The notes beneath the pieces are model-generated. The model was given only the letters and a program-made list of their open reading frames with translations. It was not told the origin of the DNA and did no database searches. Shown in pieces: positions 39,719-52,059 of a DNA stretch of 64,000 bases. Source of the stretch: Klebsormidium nitens (Eukaryota; Streptophyta; Klebsormidiophyceae; Klebsormidiales; Klebsormidiaceae); contig DF237415.1 in NCBI GenBank assembly GCA_000708835.1, positions 11,463-75,462 of the forward strand. The letters run 5' to 3'. Every line of letters begins with the position of its first letter. The stretch's first letter is position 1. The position numbers were made by a program, and so were the translations under genes.

Positions 39719-41542
39719 ATGAAGCGCGGGGTGCGAGCGGTGTGCCTGGCATGGCTGGTGGTCGTGCTGGCTGTTGCGGAGGGTGCCTTTGAGTCGGACG
39801 AGCTGGAGTGGGAGGCGGAGGAGGCGCCGCTGCCCCTGCCCAAGGAGCTGCCGACCGCCACCACTCGCGCACCGGGCGCAGCGGCCCAGGACAGCGCACG
39901 GGCAGCGGGCGGAGCGGGGGCGGGGGACAGCGGCGACGCGGGCGTGGTGTTCCCCCTGGAGCACAGCCTGGACGGGGTCACCTTCACACCGGCGGGCGAG
40001 TTCAGCGCCAAGCTGAGGCCCGTGGCAGGCCAGGTGGGGTGCACCGAGAGAATTGCACACCTTGTTTGTTGCTTTCTGTGCACTGCTGCGCAGTGTTGGT
40101 TCCCCGGCTGCTGCTGCTTGCATGGTCTACAACGAGACCAGATCATGCGTTCAGGCTGGGCTGCCAGGAGCAACATTGCGCGTTGTTTTCTCAAACTCCA
40201 TTCTGTGGGCCACCGGTGGTGTCTGGCTGAGTCCTCACAGTGCCCCTCTGATTAAGCTGATTGGTGTGCCTGGACACCCATGCTGCATCCCGGCTGTGCC
40301 ACCGGCCCTGACGCGCTGCTCTGTGTGTTGCGTGCGCTGCAGGCTGTCCCCAAGCTGACGCGCGTGCGCCTCGCACGCCAGCCGTGGTCGCCTGCGGAGC
40401 AGCGCGCATTTGTGGACCTGATAGCACGCAATGGCTACTACCGCCTGCGCGTCCCCGCCCACGTCTTCTCGGCTGCGGGCCCCCCCTACGTGGTGACGGC
40501 GGTGCGCGCAGCGTGCCTGGCGGACGCGCGCTTCAATGAGCACTTTGACCTGCACGTGGACACCGCCGGCCACGTCCTGGCGCTGGGCTACAAGACGTTT
40601 GTGGACTGCACCAAAGCCAGCGGAGAACCGGTGAGCCTGCACGCCCTCGACTTTTCCTCGGGCCATCCCCAAATGATGAAGGATCTTGCAGCTAGCACCA
40701 GGGCCTATCGCCTGCCTGACTGTGTGGGCTTGGAAGCTGGGTCGTTGAGATGCTGGGGCCTCGCGGGCTGCTCCATGGAGCTTGCGGATGCCGCCCGCTG
40801 ATGCGCGCGTCCTCTGTCTGTGGGTGCAGCCGCGCGAGTGGACGTTCAGCAGCACGGCCACGGTGCGCTCCAGCCTCACAGCCCCCAGGTCAGCCGCGCC
40901 GCACGGGGCCCCTGGGCGGGGCGGGGAGTGGGAACGTGCTGCGCAATAGAACGTGTGCGGGGCAAGCGTGTCAGAGGGAGGCCCCCATCACATGCCTTCT
41001 GGATCCGACGTGGTTCCATGTCTGGACATCTTGTGGCAAGGCTGGACTTGTTGCTGCCGCTGCTGTGCCTCTGTTCTGACTGCCGGGGGGGTTGCGCTGC
41101 AGGCTGGCGGCCACGCTGAGCAGCATGGACGCCCTGAAGCCGCCCAAGGCGCCCAAGCTGCCGCCGCGGGTGGAGGGGGGCGGGAGCGGCAAGGACGGCG
41201 AGGCAGCGGGCGGGGAGGGGGATGAGGAGGAGGAGGAGGAGAAGACGTTCTTCCAGAAATACGTGAGCGCCGGACAGCCAGCTCGCCAATCAACGACTTG
41301 GGTCGATGACCGCAAGCCTGAAGCTTGTTTTCGGGCTCGCTCTCTTGGGCTGCGCACACAGTCGGGTTGCGTGCGCTGCCTCTATTGCCCTCATCGTCTC
41401 GTCCTTGAGAGGTCGTGCTGCTGATCTGTTGGTTGTTCTACGCGTACAGTGGCTGTACATGATCCCCGCGGGCCTGCTCCTGCTCAACATGATGGCAGCC
41501 GCGGCGCCGGACGAGGCTGCGCAAGGGGCATCGCGGAGGTGA
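39719..41542 (+). CDS. EMC10: ER membrane protein complex subunit 10 (EMC10)
   Basis: Exons: 39719-40033, 40343-40630, 40830-40888, 41103-41262, 41450-41542; 304 residues. EMC inserts and stabilises membrane proteins at the ER; EMC10 is a lumenal, membrane-anchored subunit. A signal peptide (AVCLAWLVVVLAVAEGAF) is followed by an acidic Ala/Gly-rich stretch. The EMC10 beta-domain shows VVFPLEHSLDG, FVDLIARNGYYRLRVP, RFNEHFDLHVDTAGHVLALG. An acidic run (GDEEEEEEKTFFQKY) leads into the single C-terminal helix WLYMIPAGLLLLNMMA, matching the KSFFAKYWMYIIP end of animal EMC10. The acidic run sits in an exon ending exactly at the Tyr before the membrane segment. Downstream introns are ordinary. Confidence 0.93.
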
Positions 41543-42408
41543 CAGGCAGAGAGCCAAGCCTTGGTCAGAGTGACCATGTCTGGGTTGTGAGTCGGATGAC
41601 GCTTCCCCTCTACGGTGCCTTCCCTACATGAACAAGGGTTCGATGGACTCGATGATCCAACTATTAATACTAGCACGTCGTTATAAAGCTGTTCTCTGCA
41701 ATGTTATTTTGGCATGGCTTACGGCTTCTGGTGTATGGACATGCTTTGGTCATTAGTACAGGGAGCTTATCATGTTGAAAGCATCCAAGGCTTGTCTAAC
41801 GAGTGTGTCGTGACATTCTGGCGGCCAGGGCCGATCCAATCACGTGGACAGCCTCGAAAGTGCCTAGAGTCGTCTGTTTGCAGTCGCCCTGGCGTGTGAC
41901 TACCGTGCCTAGCCGGGCCAGCATGCAGCCTGAGTGACTGCTTGTACATATGACGGCGCAACTTATCACCCTTGACTGCATTCTACACCGATCCATGGTA
42001 TGTATGATCGAGTCCATCATCGGCTTCATGGCCTAGGTGTATGGCGACAAGGAATGAATCAGCATGCTCTCTCGCGACATATCATTAATTTGAATAGCCG
42101 TCTCGTTAAGGACTACGCGTGAATACCTTATATATATACACATATGATCACGTCTGCGAGGTGATTCAGTATGGCCGCTTTAAAAAGCTTTGATCATGAT
42201 TTCCTCACTACGGAAACTGTCACTTTCAAGTTTGATTCAGTCGTGGTGCTATATGTCTGTAACGATGATGCATGGATTCAGCCTATTCAATATACCCACT
42301 GTCCAACTCCCACAGTCTTACAAAAGCTTTTGAACGGTTGTGGTATTAGGGAGCAACCCTTTAACCGATGCCAACTCAATATCCAATATTTACGCCCACA
42401 TTCGTTCG
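41543..42408. other. Converging spacer between EMC10 and invertase genes
   Basis: About 0.87 kb, AT-rich from 41640, containing the 3' regions of both genes. No additional gene, RNA or repeat recognised. Confidence 0.55.
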
Positions 42409-45400
42409 TCAAATACTGCTGATGCTTATAGAGTTCATGCTCCAAGCGGTAGCCTGTTGCAGGACAACGGAATTGGATCCATTGTTGAAGAGAAACACTC
42501 GCGCTTCTTGATCCATGGCTCCGAGCGGGTACGAACGTGTTGTAACGACAGTGTGGCCCTTTTCCGCAAACACTTCAACCACCGAGTGGTCAACCTGCAG
42601 CAAGACGTCTCAAGTGAGATCGAAGTTTCAGTCCCATTCTCGGGCACATGATCTTGACAGAGAGGCATGGACTGTGCTGTCAGCTTCTTCGTTCTCAGAT
42701 CGGTTTGCATCAACTTCCCAGCTGATTGTGAGGGTGCCTTTCTGGTCAGGCAGGTACGTTCATCATTTTAATGTTTGCTCTCACTTCACGAAGTATCAGA
42801 TGAACCCTGTCTCTGCCAGCATTTCTAGCGTTGAGACTCCTCCGTTCTTGGGCAGCGGCATAAGACTTTCTGAGGCCCCTAGCGGCACGGTGGGCAGCTC
42901 CTTACGATCACTCTCATGCTCAGCGTCGCCCCGTCCCCTTCCCGCCTGACCGCGCTGCCGTAGACGCCCCGGTCCGTGTCGGGGGCCAGCGACGCGGCGC
43001 GCAGGTCGGTGCAGACGCGCGCCACCGCGGCAGTGCCGTTGCGCGCCAGCTCGAAGTAGGCCGCCGTCCGCTCCGCCCCGGCCGCCAGCACCGCGACGCC
43101 GAACGGGCCCACCGCCAGCGCGCCGCCGCCCGCCGACCCCTCTGCAACAGGCGGCCAAACAACTTGCAGCGGTCGAGAGAGACTGGCAACGACGAGGCAT
43201 TCCAGCTGCTTCACGTGACGACGACGTCCTCGCCGAGGGGTCCAGTCCGCAGATACTAGCGGCCGCGCAAAAGACTGAAAGCTCACGAGCACGGACCCCT
43301 CCTCCCGCATCTAACGGAGCTGGTGCTAGAGGCAGTGGCCGTTTTCGCCAAGCACTGCGCGCTTTTGAGGAGGGCTGCATGCGTCACCTGGGCTGCAGCG
43401 GGACGGCTCGCTGGCGGCGGATGCGGGGGGCGGCGCTGCGGCCTCGTCCTGCGGGGGCAGGGTGAACGCCAGCTCCAGGTCCAGCTGCACGCAACGGGCG
43501 CCGCGAGCAGTCAGCCGGGAAGACGGGAAGAAGGCCCCTCAAATCTGACAGCCTCAACTTGAGGAAGCCGTCGAGAACTGCGAGACGGAAGCCACGAAGC
43601 TGTGCCGCCCGTGCGAAGCCACAACCGGGGCTTGCGGCCCTGACCTGGCAGCCCGCCACTCCCGGCAGCTCCAGCCGCGCCCCCGGCGGCAGCGTCACGT
43701 TGCGCAGCGTGGCCGCGTGCTTGCGCAGCGCGTCCACCTCCGCAACGGGCCACTGCACAATGTCCGCCCCGTCCGCGGCCAGCTCCACGGCGCGCGGCAA
43801 CGCCTGCACACAGCGCGCCACACGCGCTCACCAGGGGCAACAGCTCGAAGGCGGGCGGAGTGCGCAGGGGCCCCCCAGGCGGGCACGGAACGACGTGCGC
43901 CCGTGACGGGAAGTTCTGCAGGCATTCATCGGGGGGCCGTTCGACGAAGTGAAGCAAAGCCAGCCGGCAGCCGCGCCGCCGCGCCACCTACCTGCACCGA
44001 GGCCCAACCTCGCCTGATATTGCTTTGCTGCGAGTCGGTTTCGTAGATCCACCCGAACAAGACACGCCGCCCCTTCACGGGATCGTAGAACGACTTGGAA
44101 GCATAGTACTGCACGGGAAAAAGGGCGGCGACAGGGGTGGCTGTCAGCAGCAGATGCAAATCGCGGTCGGCATGGCGGCAGCTATGGCAGGGTACCCAGC
44201 AGATCTGGCCACAGGCGCTTCCGCCCTTCTCGTGCCTTGCAGCATGGAAGGACACCGGCTGTGCACACCGGCCGGCTTGACACCCCGCGTTTGGCACGCA
44301 GCTGTGGCCCGCAACGGACCTTGCCGTAGTCGAGCAGCCTCCCCTGGCTGACGTCGTCCGGCCCGCGCGGCGCCCAGGTGTCGGTGGCGGCGTCATAGCT
44401 GCCGAGCGCGTACGAGTCGGTCAGCGTGTGGTCGATGCTTGCCTTGAGCACGTACGGCGTGCCGGCCGGGTGCACGCCCAACGGCAACCCCGCGTTGTGA
44501 GCGACAGGGAACAGATCTAGAACCACGGGAGGGCCCTCGTCAGCGGGCAGGCCCGGCGCGCAGCAAGCAGCGACGCAGGCCGTGCGAACAGGTGTACACT
44601 CGCATCCGGCAAGGCATGCATTATATCTAGCGCTCTGGATCGCGATTGATAGCGTAAGATGTCAAGGTGAGCTCTCGAATCCAGCACACATACCAGTGGC
44701 GAAAAGGGTACATCGGCAACTCACCTGGGCACTCCCACATTGGGGAACCTGCGAATATAGGAATGCATCACATCAAGGTTCAGTCTTCAATGATCAAGTT
44801 TTCCTTTCGCCCTAACATTTCATTGAAGAATCAAGATTGAAGATTCAAGGTCAAGAGATTCAAGAGACGCTTGCACGCTCTCGGACGTCCTGAAGACGGC
44901 AGGCTGAGTTCTCCACGCAGTGCTGGAGCCCTAGCGAGCCCGTGTGCCCGCGTGCACAGGCGGGGAGGTGGCCGTACCTGGCACCGCGTGGAGGGGCGCG
45001 CTGGTCGGCGTCCAGGTGCGGAAGTCGGGGCTGCTGTACATCTGCCAGGTACGAAAGAAATAACGCTGCTCTCAACCCGGAAACTTGGTACGATTCGCCA
45101 AAACGGTTGATGCCACGACAAAAAAATCTGCAAAGGCGCATTCGAAGGCCAGAACTGCAGGGCCGCAAGGTTCAAAGTACCCCTTTCCATTGCATCGGCG
45201 CCTCCATTAAAGGAGTCACGTTTAACGGCATTGGGTTCAACGGGCGACTCTGATGTCCGGCGCACTGTCTTCACGAGGCCAAGTGTGGATCTCTGAGAGC
45301 CGGTGCCCCCACCAGTGCCGCGCCAGAGCCGGCGAGCCGCGCCCCCACGAGCATGCGCCATCTGCCGTCTCCGGCCAGCCACTGCCATCAGACGGGCCAC

Positions 45401-48018
45401 TCAGGGAGTCAGACGAGCCGCAGCCAGCAAAGTCGACAGCGTGGGATGCAAGTCTGCAAGCACAACAGACCGCAGAGGAGAAGAAAAGAATCTGACCAAC
45501 GCAGCTGACGACGGCTGCTTCGCTAAGGAAACGTACCGCGGTCGTCGGATCCCGGAAATCCAGGTTGTTCACACCCGGGGGGGGAGATATCACAGGATTC
45601 TGCGGCGACTTTTTCCATTGACGCAGCAGAGGATCTGCAGCATCCACTGGCGTCGCCAGATTTTGAACCTGCAGGAGGGGCCGCCAAGAGGGTCCGTCAG
45701 GTGACGGTCGCGTAAATTGTTGGAACGCCTACACTACCCAGTGGGGCCGGCCATCAAGCGAGACGGCGACCTGGAGAACAGCCACGGACGGAGTGTGGCC
45801 AGACGGAATGGGACGTGCGAGTCACTGGACTGACGCAGGGCACCCGTCTGGCAAACGGCACGGGCAGCCGCCGTGGCCAGCGTGGTGCATGGCAGCATGG
45901 CAGCGTCGCTGGGCATCCCCGCGAGGGCTGGGCGCGGGCTGGGGGCTGACCTGCACCGACTGGTTGGTGAGCCCCGTGTACACCAGCACGACGCTGCCGT
46001 CCTGCAGCACGGTCGCAGACCCGGACCTGCACGCAAGCAGGGGCACGGCGTGAGCGGGACGAGGGGGAGGGGCGACCAGAAGGGCCGTGGGCCAATGGCG
46101 AGGGTGTCGCTGAGAAGAGTGCGGAAGGGGACGTAAGCGAGTAGGACGTGCTAGGGCCCAGTTGTCACTTGGGGAAGAAAGAACCAGCATGTGCTGAGCT
46201 GTGCTTTTTGGACTTTGATCTTAGACAGCACTTTGTTCAGGTTTGACAACTCCAAGGTGTATGCGGGACCAATACCCCCTATTGCATTTCAGAACGTAAT
46301 TCATTTGGATTGCAAAGGAGCTTGTCTGGGCAAGGCCCGAAAACAAGACTGATAGTCTGGAAAGGATGCTTTCAAAAAGCAAGCCTGGCTGAAGTGTTGC
46401 TCAAATGCCTGATGGGTTGATTGCAGACTCACCAGACCCCCTGCCGATCGTACCATTCATCTGGCGCGAGCGCTGCAGGTTCAGAAGCACGAAAGTAGAA
46501 TTCGTATCGACAAAAGCATAGAGACATGTTGCCAGCAGATTACCCTTGTTCCCTAACAGAACGCCGATTTGCTTTGAACTTTCAAATGCGAGTGCAGATC
46601 AACCTGAGCTGGTGATTGCAAGTTGGCAAGAGCAAAGCTTCCAAACTGACTGCCGAGGTTCTACGCGTACATTGTGCAGCGATGCCATGTAGCCTGGAGG
46701 ACGGGACGCCTACCAATGGGACCCGTGTTCCAGTGGATCAGGTCACTGGAGACGGCATGGCCCCTGCACACAAGATCTGGATACTCACATCTCATCACAG
46801 CCAGGAAACCACTCTCATCTCAGAGTATGTCATCTGAGCTTTCTTGAGCAGTGCCAGGACTTGCTGCGCCCTATGCTCCATTTTACGCAGGTACCTCATT
46901 CACACAGGTAGCTCACATTGTTGACAGGATGCCTAGCGATGGGGTTGACAGGAATCAGCGTTGAACTGTGTAAGCTTAGAAGATGAAAGGAGTTTACCAT
47001 GTAATGTTTCCCCAAACTGCAGCGAGGCCGTTGTACTGCAAGTCCATGACAGAGAATCTTTTGAGCAGTAGGGCTAGCTTACAGCATCCATACTTCCTTC
47101 AGGAGTCAGCTACACCTGTAACCATTTGACCTCAATCTGCACTCAGACTATGTCAACGGTGTCTGCTTAACTGATACCAAGGCTTGTCAGACAACTGAGC
47201 CAAGTTGAGAGCTGTATACCTTCCAGACCTTTTTGACATTCAAAAGGTCCTTAGTTTGGAAGCACCCTCTATATGCAACTTGCAAGATACGGGATTGATG
47301 ACTCGAGCATACCTGAAAGAACAAGTGATAGTAGCCTTTGTAGAAGACCGGGCCTGCAAGGGGGGGAGATCAAAACAGATTGGTGCTGCTATCATTGTGC
47401 ACAGAAGACGTGAGTCAGGACATGTTTGCAGGGTCAGTGGTCGGACAGTGGACCAGGTCTGCGGCACGTCAATCTGAATGGTGCGAGTTCTGTGTGCAAC
47501 ACTGAAGGTGGGGAAGCCGGCCTTGAGAGGCCAGCTAGACTGGCAGTCATGTGAGGCAGGGTCCGAGTTGCAGCTGAAAGGGGCTCACCATTTGGATCAT
47601 TCATCCAATGACCATCAGGTGGTTGAAAGTGAAACGCCGAGCGGTAGCTTGCTGCCAGAGATGGCTTGTGCTTGACTGCGTGCTTGCCGGTAGTGAGCTC
47701 CAGTACAATGCCAAGGCCCAACACTAGAAGAATAACTATGGCAATTGCAAGCATGAGAACTTTCCTTTGCTCATACACTGCCCTTCTCCATCGCGCTTGT
47801 CTTGAGACAAGACGATGAGGCCAGAACTCTTTTTCCGGGCCCTCATTGCTGATGTCCAGTGTATGTCCCAAGATCTCCGCCTGATGGAAGGACGCATCAT
47901 GAGATGCTGTAACATAGCCTGCCTTCGCTACCTCATTGTCTTTATCCAGGATGTCGATGCTAGCACTGTCTAAATTTCCCTGCTCCGGAAGCAAGCTTAT
48001 TGCATCTTTCTCCTCCAT
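42409..48018 (-). CDS. GH32 acid beta-fructofuranosidase (membrane-anchored invertase)
   Basis: Sixteen exons: 48018-47589, 47353-47313, 47035-46998, 46763-46714, 46472-46433, 46026-45951, 45668-45537, 45381-45313, 45041-44978, 44748-44725, 44516-44320, 44108-43992, 43803-43645, 43484-43388, 43141-42906, 42594-42409; 651 residues, every junction in phase. It splits sucrose into glucose and fructose. Residues 5-10 (DAISLL) are an acidic di-leucine sorting signal; residues about 87-108 form a type-II membrane anchor, as in plant vacuolar invertases. Catalytic sites: nucleophile in WMNDPNG (about 138-144), FRDPT (Asp about 265) and acid/base Glu in MWECPD (about 319). Pro in WECPD is the cell-wall-type residue; plant vacuolar enzymes usually have Val. 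The beta-sandwich ends [13 protein letters not shown] and WSMNS. The intron after DPN-G sits where plant invertase genes have the intron 3' of their DPN mini-exon. Several exons are only 24-50 nt. Confidence 0.94.
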
Positions 48019-48501
48019 CGGTTAGGCAGCTCATACGCCTACAACATGAATGTAAGCCTCTGACTTTTTTGAGATAGTTGACAGCCTTCTAAGGAGCCAG
48101 GAAAAGCTCTCGAAGCATGCCCCTCTGTTCCAAGTTTACCAGCTGCCGAGGAGGGAATACATATTAAGAACTTTCAGCCCCGGCAGTGCTGGTTTCTCAT
48201 TTCCTGAGCGCAGGGACCGAGATCACATGGTTTTCCGTCGATAGAGCCCCAGCAAAGCGCCCAGTCCTAGCAGCATGCTGTGAATTCATCCGCTGTAAAT
48301 TTGCATGACTCAGATTTTAGGGTTTGACTTTTGACATGCAGATCTATGCACAGTCTCGTTCGGCCTTCACACGCTGGCTGTATAATACCTACGGTACATG
48401 ATAAGTGCCGTAGCTGTAAACGGCAGGTCTAAGTGTCCTGTTCACGTATCCAGTCCCGTCCGTCGAGGTCTACAGCTGTCCTGAGACGTGAGTGAGTCGT
48501 T

Positions 48502-48612
48502 ACAGCAATTTCCGGGGCAAGCTTCCCGGTTGCGATCGATAAATACATACAGTAGGGTGCCCTATCTATCGATCGCAAGTTGCAACCGGGATGCTTCTTC
48601 CGAAACTGCTGT
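48502..48612. repeat. Imperfect 111-bp fold-back repeat
   Basis: ACAGCAATTTCC...CCCGGTTGC...GATCGATA from 48502 recurs as its reverse complement ending at 48612; the right arm has an extra AACTTGC. The centre is about 35 bp of AT-rich sequence. It could be a small fold-back element or a cruciform-forming regulatory site. Confidence 0.7.
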
Positions 48613-48745
48613 TAAAATGTTTCAGCCCAGCTGGAGCGAGTAAATAACATTGTGAGAAACGTTGTGCCGGCAGAGAGCCCTCGTCAAGATAGACGGTTGG
48701 AAAGCCGGCATCAACTGGCCAATGCCTCTGAACGATACAACCTAA

Positions 48746-48765
48746 TACGGTACCATGGTACCGTA
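48746..48765. repeat. 20-bp perfect palindrome
   Basis: TACGGTACCATGGTACCGTA reads identically on both strands. It lies about 370 bp upstream of the GH5 start. Confidence 0.9.
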
Positions 48766-49133
48766 CACAGCTAGTAGGCGGTATGGTTTCGGGTGTGTCG
48801 TACCCCGTCGGCGCTGGTCAAGAGACCGTAGGTAGGTAGGTACCGGTGCGGTGAAGGCTCTAGTCTAGAGAGTACCGCGGTAAGACTTCGCATGTGTATA
48901 ATATGTAAATAGGTACCTAGAAAGGCAAAATCCCTAGCCACAGCCAGCAGGGCTCTGCATGTTTCAATGTGTTTGCCATAGGTACGCATGTTTTCCATTG
49001 CCCTTTCGCTTAATATCTTGAAGTTGTAAACCGTAGCTGGGTCCAAGACTCCGAGTGGGTCCAAGTCGCAGAGCAAGAGATTTCGCTAAGCTGAGCTTCA
49101 AATTCTACGTTCTATTGTTCTAAGCCATCCGCA

Positions 49134-52059
49134 ATGGGTATCACTAAGCCCCTCGGATGTGCGGTGCTGGTGCTGCTGGTGCAATTTCTGAGGGGCGTGC
49201 ATAGCGGGGGCATGGCTAGCGCTATATCGACTGACGGCATGCGTTTTGTGGATGCGGAGGGCAGGACTGTCATCCTGAGAGGGTTCAATGTCGCCGGCGA
49301 TGCCAAGCTGCCAGACTACCGCCCCCTCAAAAACCTGACCACTCTCAATGGTGAGCCATCTTCCCCTTTGCAAAGGCAGCATGCTGCGTAATTAGAAGCT
49401 CCTATGCAGGGCATGTGCCTGCATGTAATCATTTTCTTATGCGGGAGTCTTTTGAGCACGTCTAGCAGACCCTCTCTGCCAAGCAGGTGAATTGCCACGC
49501 TGGACCATATTATGCTTTGACGCTGATTTATACTTCCCACAGATCTGAGACGTTTTGGGGTGAATGTTGTGAGGAGCTTATTTATCTGGTAAGCGGAAAG
49601 AAGCCCTCTGCGCTCAAATAAGTCAGCAATTGCTAGTCCTTTTCTTCAGGGTTCTTGTACGTCAATTTCTGTTGTGCCCCTCATTCTTGAACCTCTCCAT
49701 TCACTCCATCAGACTCTTTATGTTTTTCGCGTTAGCTACTCTTCTTTATATATCATGGGATTTTGATGCTAAGAGGAATAGTTATAGACCATCTTCTGCT
49801 GGCTCCCAATTCTCGTGTTTCCCTCAGCTGCACTCGGCTGACTACCGCTCCCTGGCTTGTTGCTCCAAGTTTGCACGCTTTCCTTGATGACAAACCGCCT
49901 AGCAGCAAGGCACCTCATATGATCGGACTGGCCTCCTTGCACTCTCTGGCGTGCAGGGAGGCGTACGAGGGCGTGCGTGGGGTGTACGACGCCAGCTACC
50001 TGGAGTACCACCTGGGGGTGGTGGACCACCTCGCGCGCCTGGGCATCCACACCATCCTGGACATCCACCAGGTGAGGACGCCCCCCCGCACCTGCGCAGC
50101 CCCAGCCCAGCGGCTGCTGCAACCAAGCGGGCAAGCAGGCCAGGGCTGCCTGCCCTCTCATTGGGCTATTCTACAGGCTGAAGTCCACAAGACCTGGACG
50201 TCCTGGCTCCGCCGCGCTGACGATGGAAGGCCGGCTGCTGCTGCTGCAGGATGCATTCTCCCGCTATACGCTGGGGGGTTGCGGTGATGGCTTCCCGCTG
50301 TGGGCCATCCCTGCCCGCTTCTCTCCTGCGGCTCCGGACAACTCCCTCCAGAATTGCTCCCGATGGGGGCCGAGGCTGGTCACGGATCAGCCCACCCGCC
50401 GTGTTTTTGAGGCCTTCTACAAGTGAGTGGGCTTGTGCAGCAGGAGCTGCGGCCAAGAGCCTAGACATGGCTTTGGAGGGCCTGCCCACTGGCGCCATCG
50501 CTCAAGAATACTGCTATGCAGGTTGAGGAGGATGAGAGTCTCCACAAACAGAGCGGGGGAAAGGCATCCTGAGTGTACTTGCATGCCGCTGTTTGAACTT
50601 GTCGATCTGCCTTCTCCGACATCCTGGTTTGTGCCACCCTGGCAGCAACGAGGGCGGCGTGCGAGACAGTTACCTGGCCCTGGTGGAACACCTGGCGGGC
50701 GTGTTCCGCACGCGGCCGTCTGTCATTGGCTTCGACCTGCTCAACGAGCCCGTGGGCGACGAGGTGCGCCACGTGGCCCCCCTCTACACCGACGCAGCCG
50801 CCCGCGTGCGCGGCGCCAACAGCAGCGCGCTCATCCTGGCGACCCCCGGCTTCCTCGTTGGCTCCGGCTTCGTGCCCACGCGGCTCCGCCCGCCGCCCGT
50901 GGACCACGCCGTCTTCAGCCCGCACTTCTACAACTTCGTCAGTGAGGACCCACCTGGCAAGCGCAGCGCAGCAAGCCTCCTCGTCTCTCAGCTGCGCCTG
51001 CGCACATGTCTGGACAGCGTGCAGGCAAGCCCCGCTGCTCCAGTCCTGATTGCCTGCCGGGTTCGTGCTGTGCAGACCTTGCTGGCGGCTACGACTTTGG
51101 TGTGTACACGCGCTCGGTGCTGCGGCGGCTGCTGGCCGTGTCGCGCTCATGGGGCGAGCCGCTGTTCTTGGGCGAGTTCGGGGTGTTCCACGGCCGCTTT
51201 GCCGACCTGTTTGCCGCCGACATGTACCGCTTCCTGGACGACAACTTCCTGTCCGGCTGTCAGGTGCACCCGCTTCCCATACTCGACATTCCAGATTGTG
51301 GAAATGTGACTCCGTATTGTGTCGTCACTGATATGATACACTCTGTTGTTGCATACGCCCCCAAAACTGCTGTGGCGCTTGCCCCCGCTCGTCGTGTGCG
51401 TGGCTGTCTGGCTGACCCCGCAGCTGGCGCGTGCAGTGGAGCTACACCACCAACTGGTCCCCCGACAAAAAAGATGGTTGGAACGGGTGAGCATCGTACC
51501 GCCACCAGACCCTCTCTCCAAGGAACAGGTTCTGCCAAATTGTTCTGGAGTGCGGACCCTGTTAGCTTACCCGATCGGAACTTGCCTGTGGTCTTGCCCC
51601 TGGCTTTGCGCCTGGCTGGATAGCATGTCCTTGTTGCCGCCGCTCGTGCGTCAAAGATGCTGGCCCCACTCCGCCATTCCCTCGCCGCCTTATGTCCACC
51701 TCTGACTCGTTGGCCCGCACCTGGGCCCCCTCTGTCTCAGCGAAGATTTGTCCGTTGTGGCCGGCGGGGTAACGCGGGGCTTCCCCTTCACGCCATCTCC
51801 TCGAGTTCTTGCGGGGACCCCCCTTGTCGCTCGCACCGTGCCCCACGTCTCGTACGAGCTGTCGTGGCGCAGCAACGGGGCACCACGGACGAGGGCCGCC
51901 GAGATTTATTTTCCTCTGAACGAGTTCTGCGGTTCTAACGGATTTGCAACTATTGAGGCATCCCCGTCGCTGGAGTGTGGGTATCAGGATGCATACTCTC
52001 TCCTGTGTAATCAAACAGCTGTTGCAGAGGGCACGCTCTCGGTGCGAGTAAATTGCTAG
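49134..52059 (+). CDS. GH5 glycoside hydrolase, endoglycoceramidase-like
   Basis: Exons: 49134-49350, 49543-49588, 49957-50071, 50250-50422, 50646-50941, 51076-51263, 51437-51486, 51741-52059; 467 residues. An N-terminal signal peptide (CAVLVLLVQFLRGVHSGG) sends it to the secretory pathway. GH5 landmarks: VILRGFNVAGDAKLPDY, FGVNVVRSLFIWEAYE, ILDIHQDAFSRY, GCGDGFPLWA, acid/base Glu in FDLLNEPVGD (about 218), SPHFYNF, nucleophile Glu in LFLGEFG (about 316) and a W-S-Y block with NWSPDKKDGWN. ILRGFNVAGD and GFPLWA resemble the endoglycosylceramidase/sterol-glucosidase group of GH5 rather than cellulases or mannanases. A C-terminal beta-sandwich-like part with RVLAGTPLVARTVPH completes it. The likely substrate is a glycolipid, by family resemblance only. 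It stands head to head with the invertase gene. Confidence 0.88.

Larger units (their letters stand above)
48019..49133. promoter_or_regulatory. Divergent 5' region of invertase and GH5 genes
   Basis: A 1.1-kb spacer between two start codons, containing a fold-back (48502-48612), a 20-bp perfect palindrome (48746-48765) and several GGTACC words around 48740-48920. No coding region is supportable. Both genes encode secretory-pathway glycosidases, so shared control is plausible but unproven. Confidence 0.5.
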
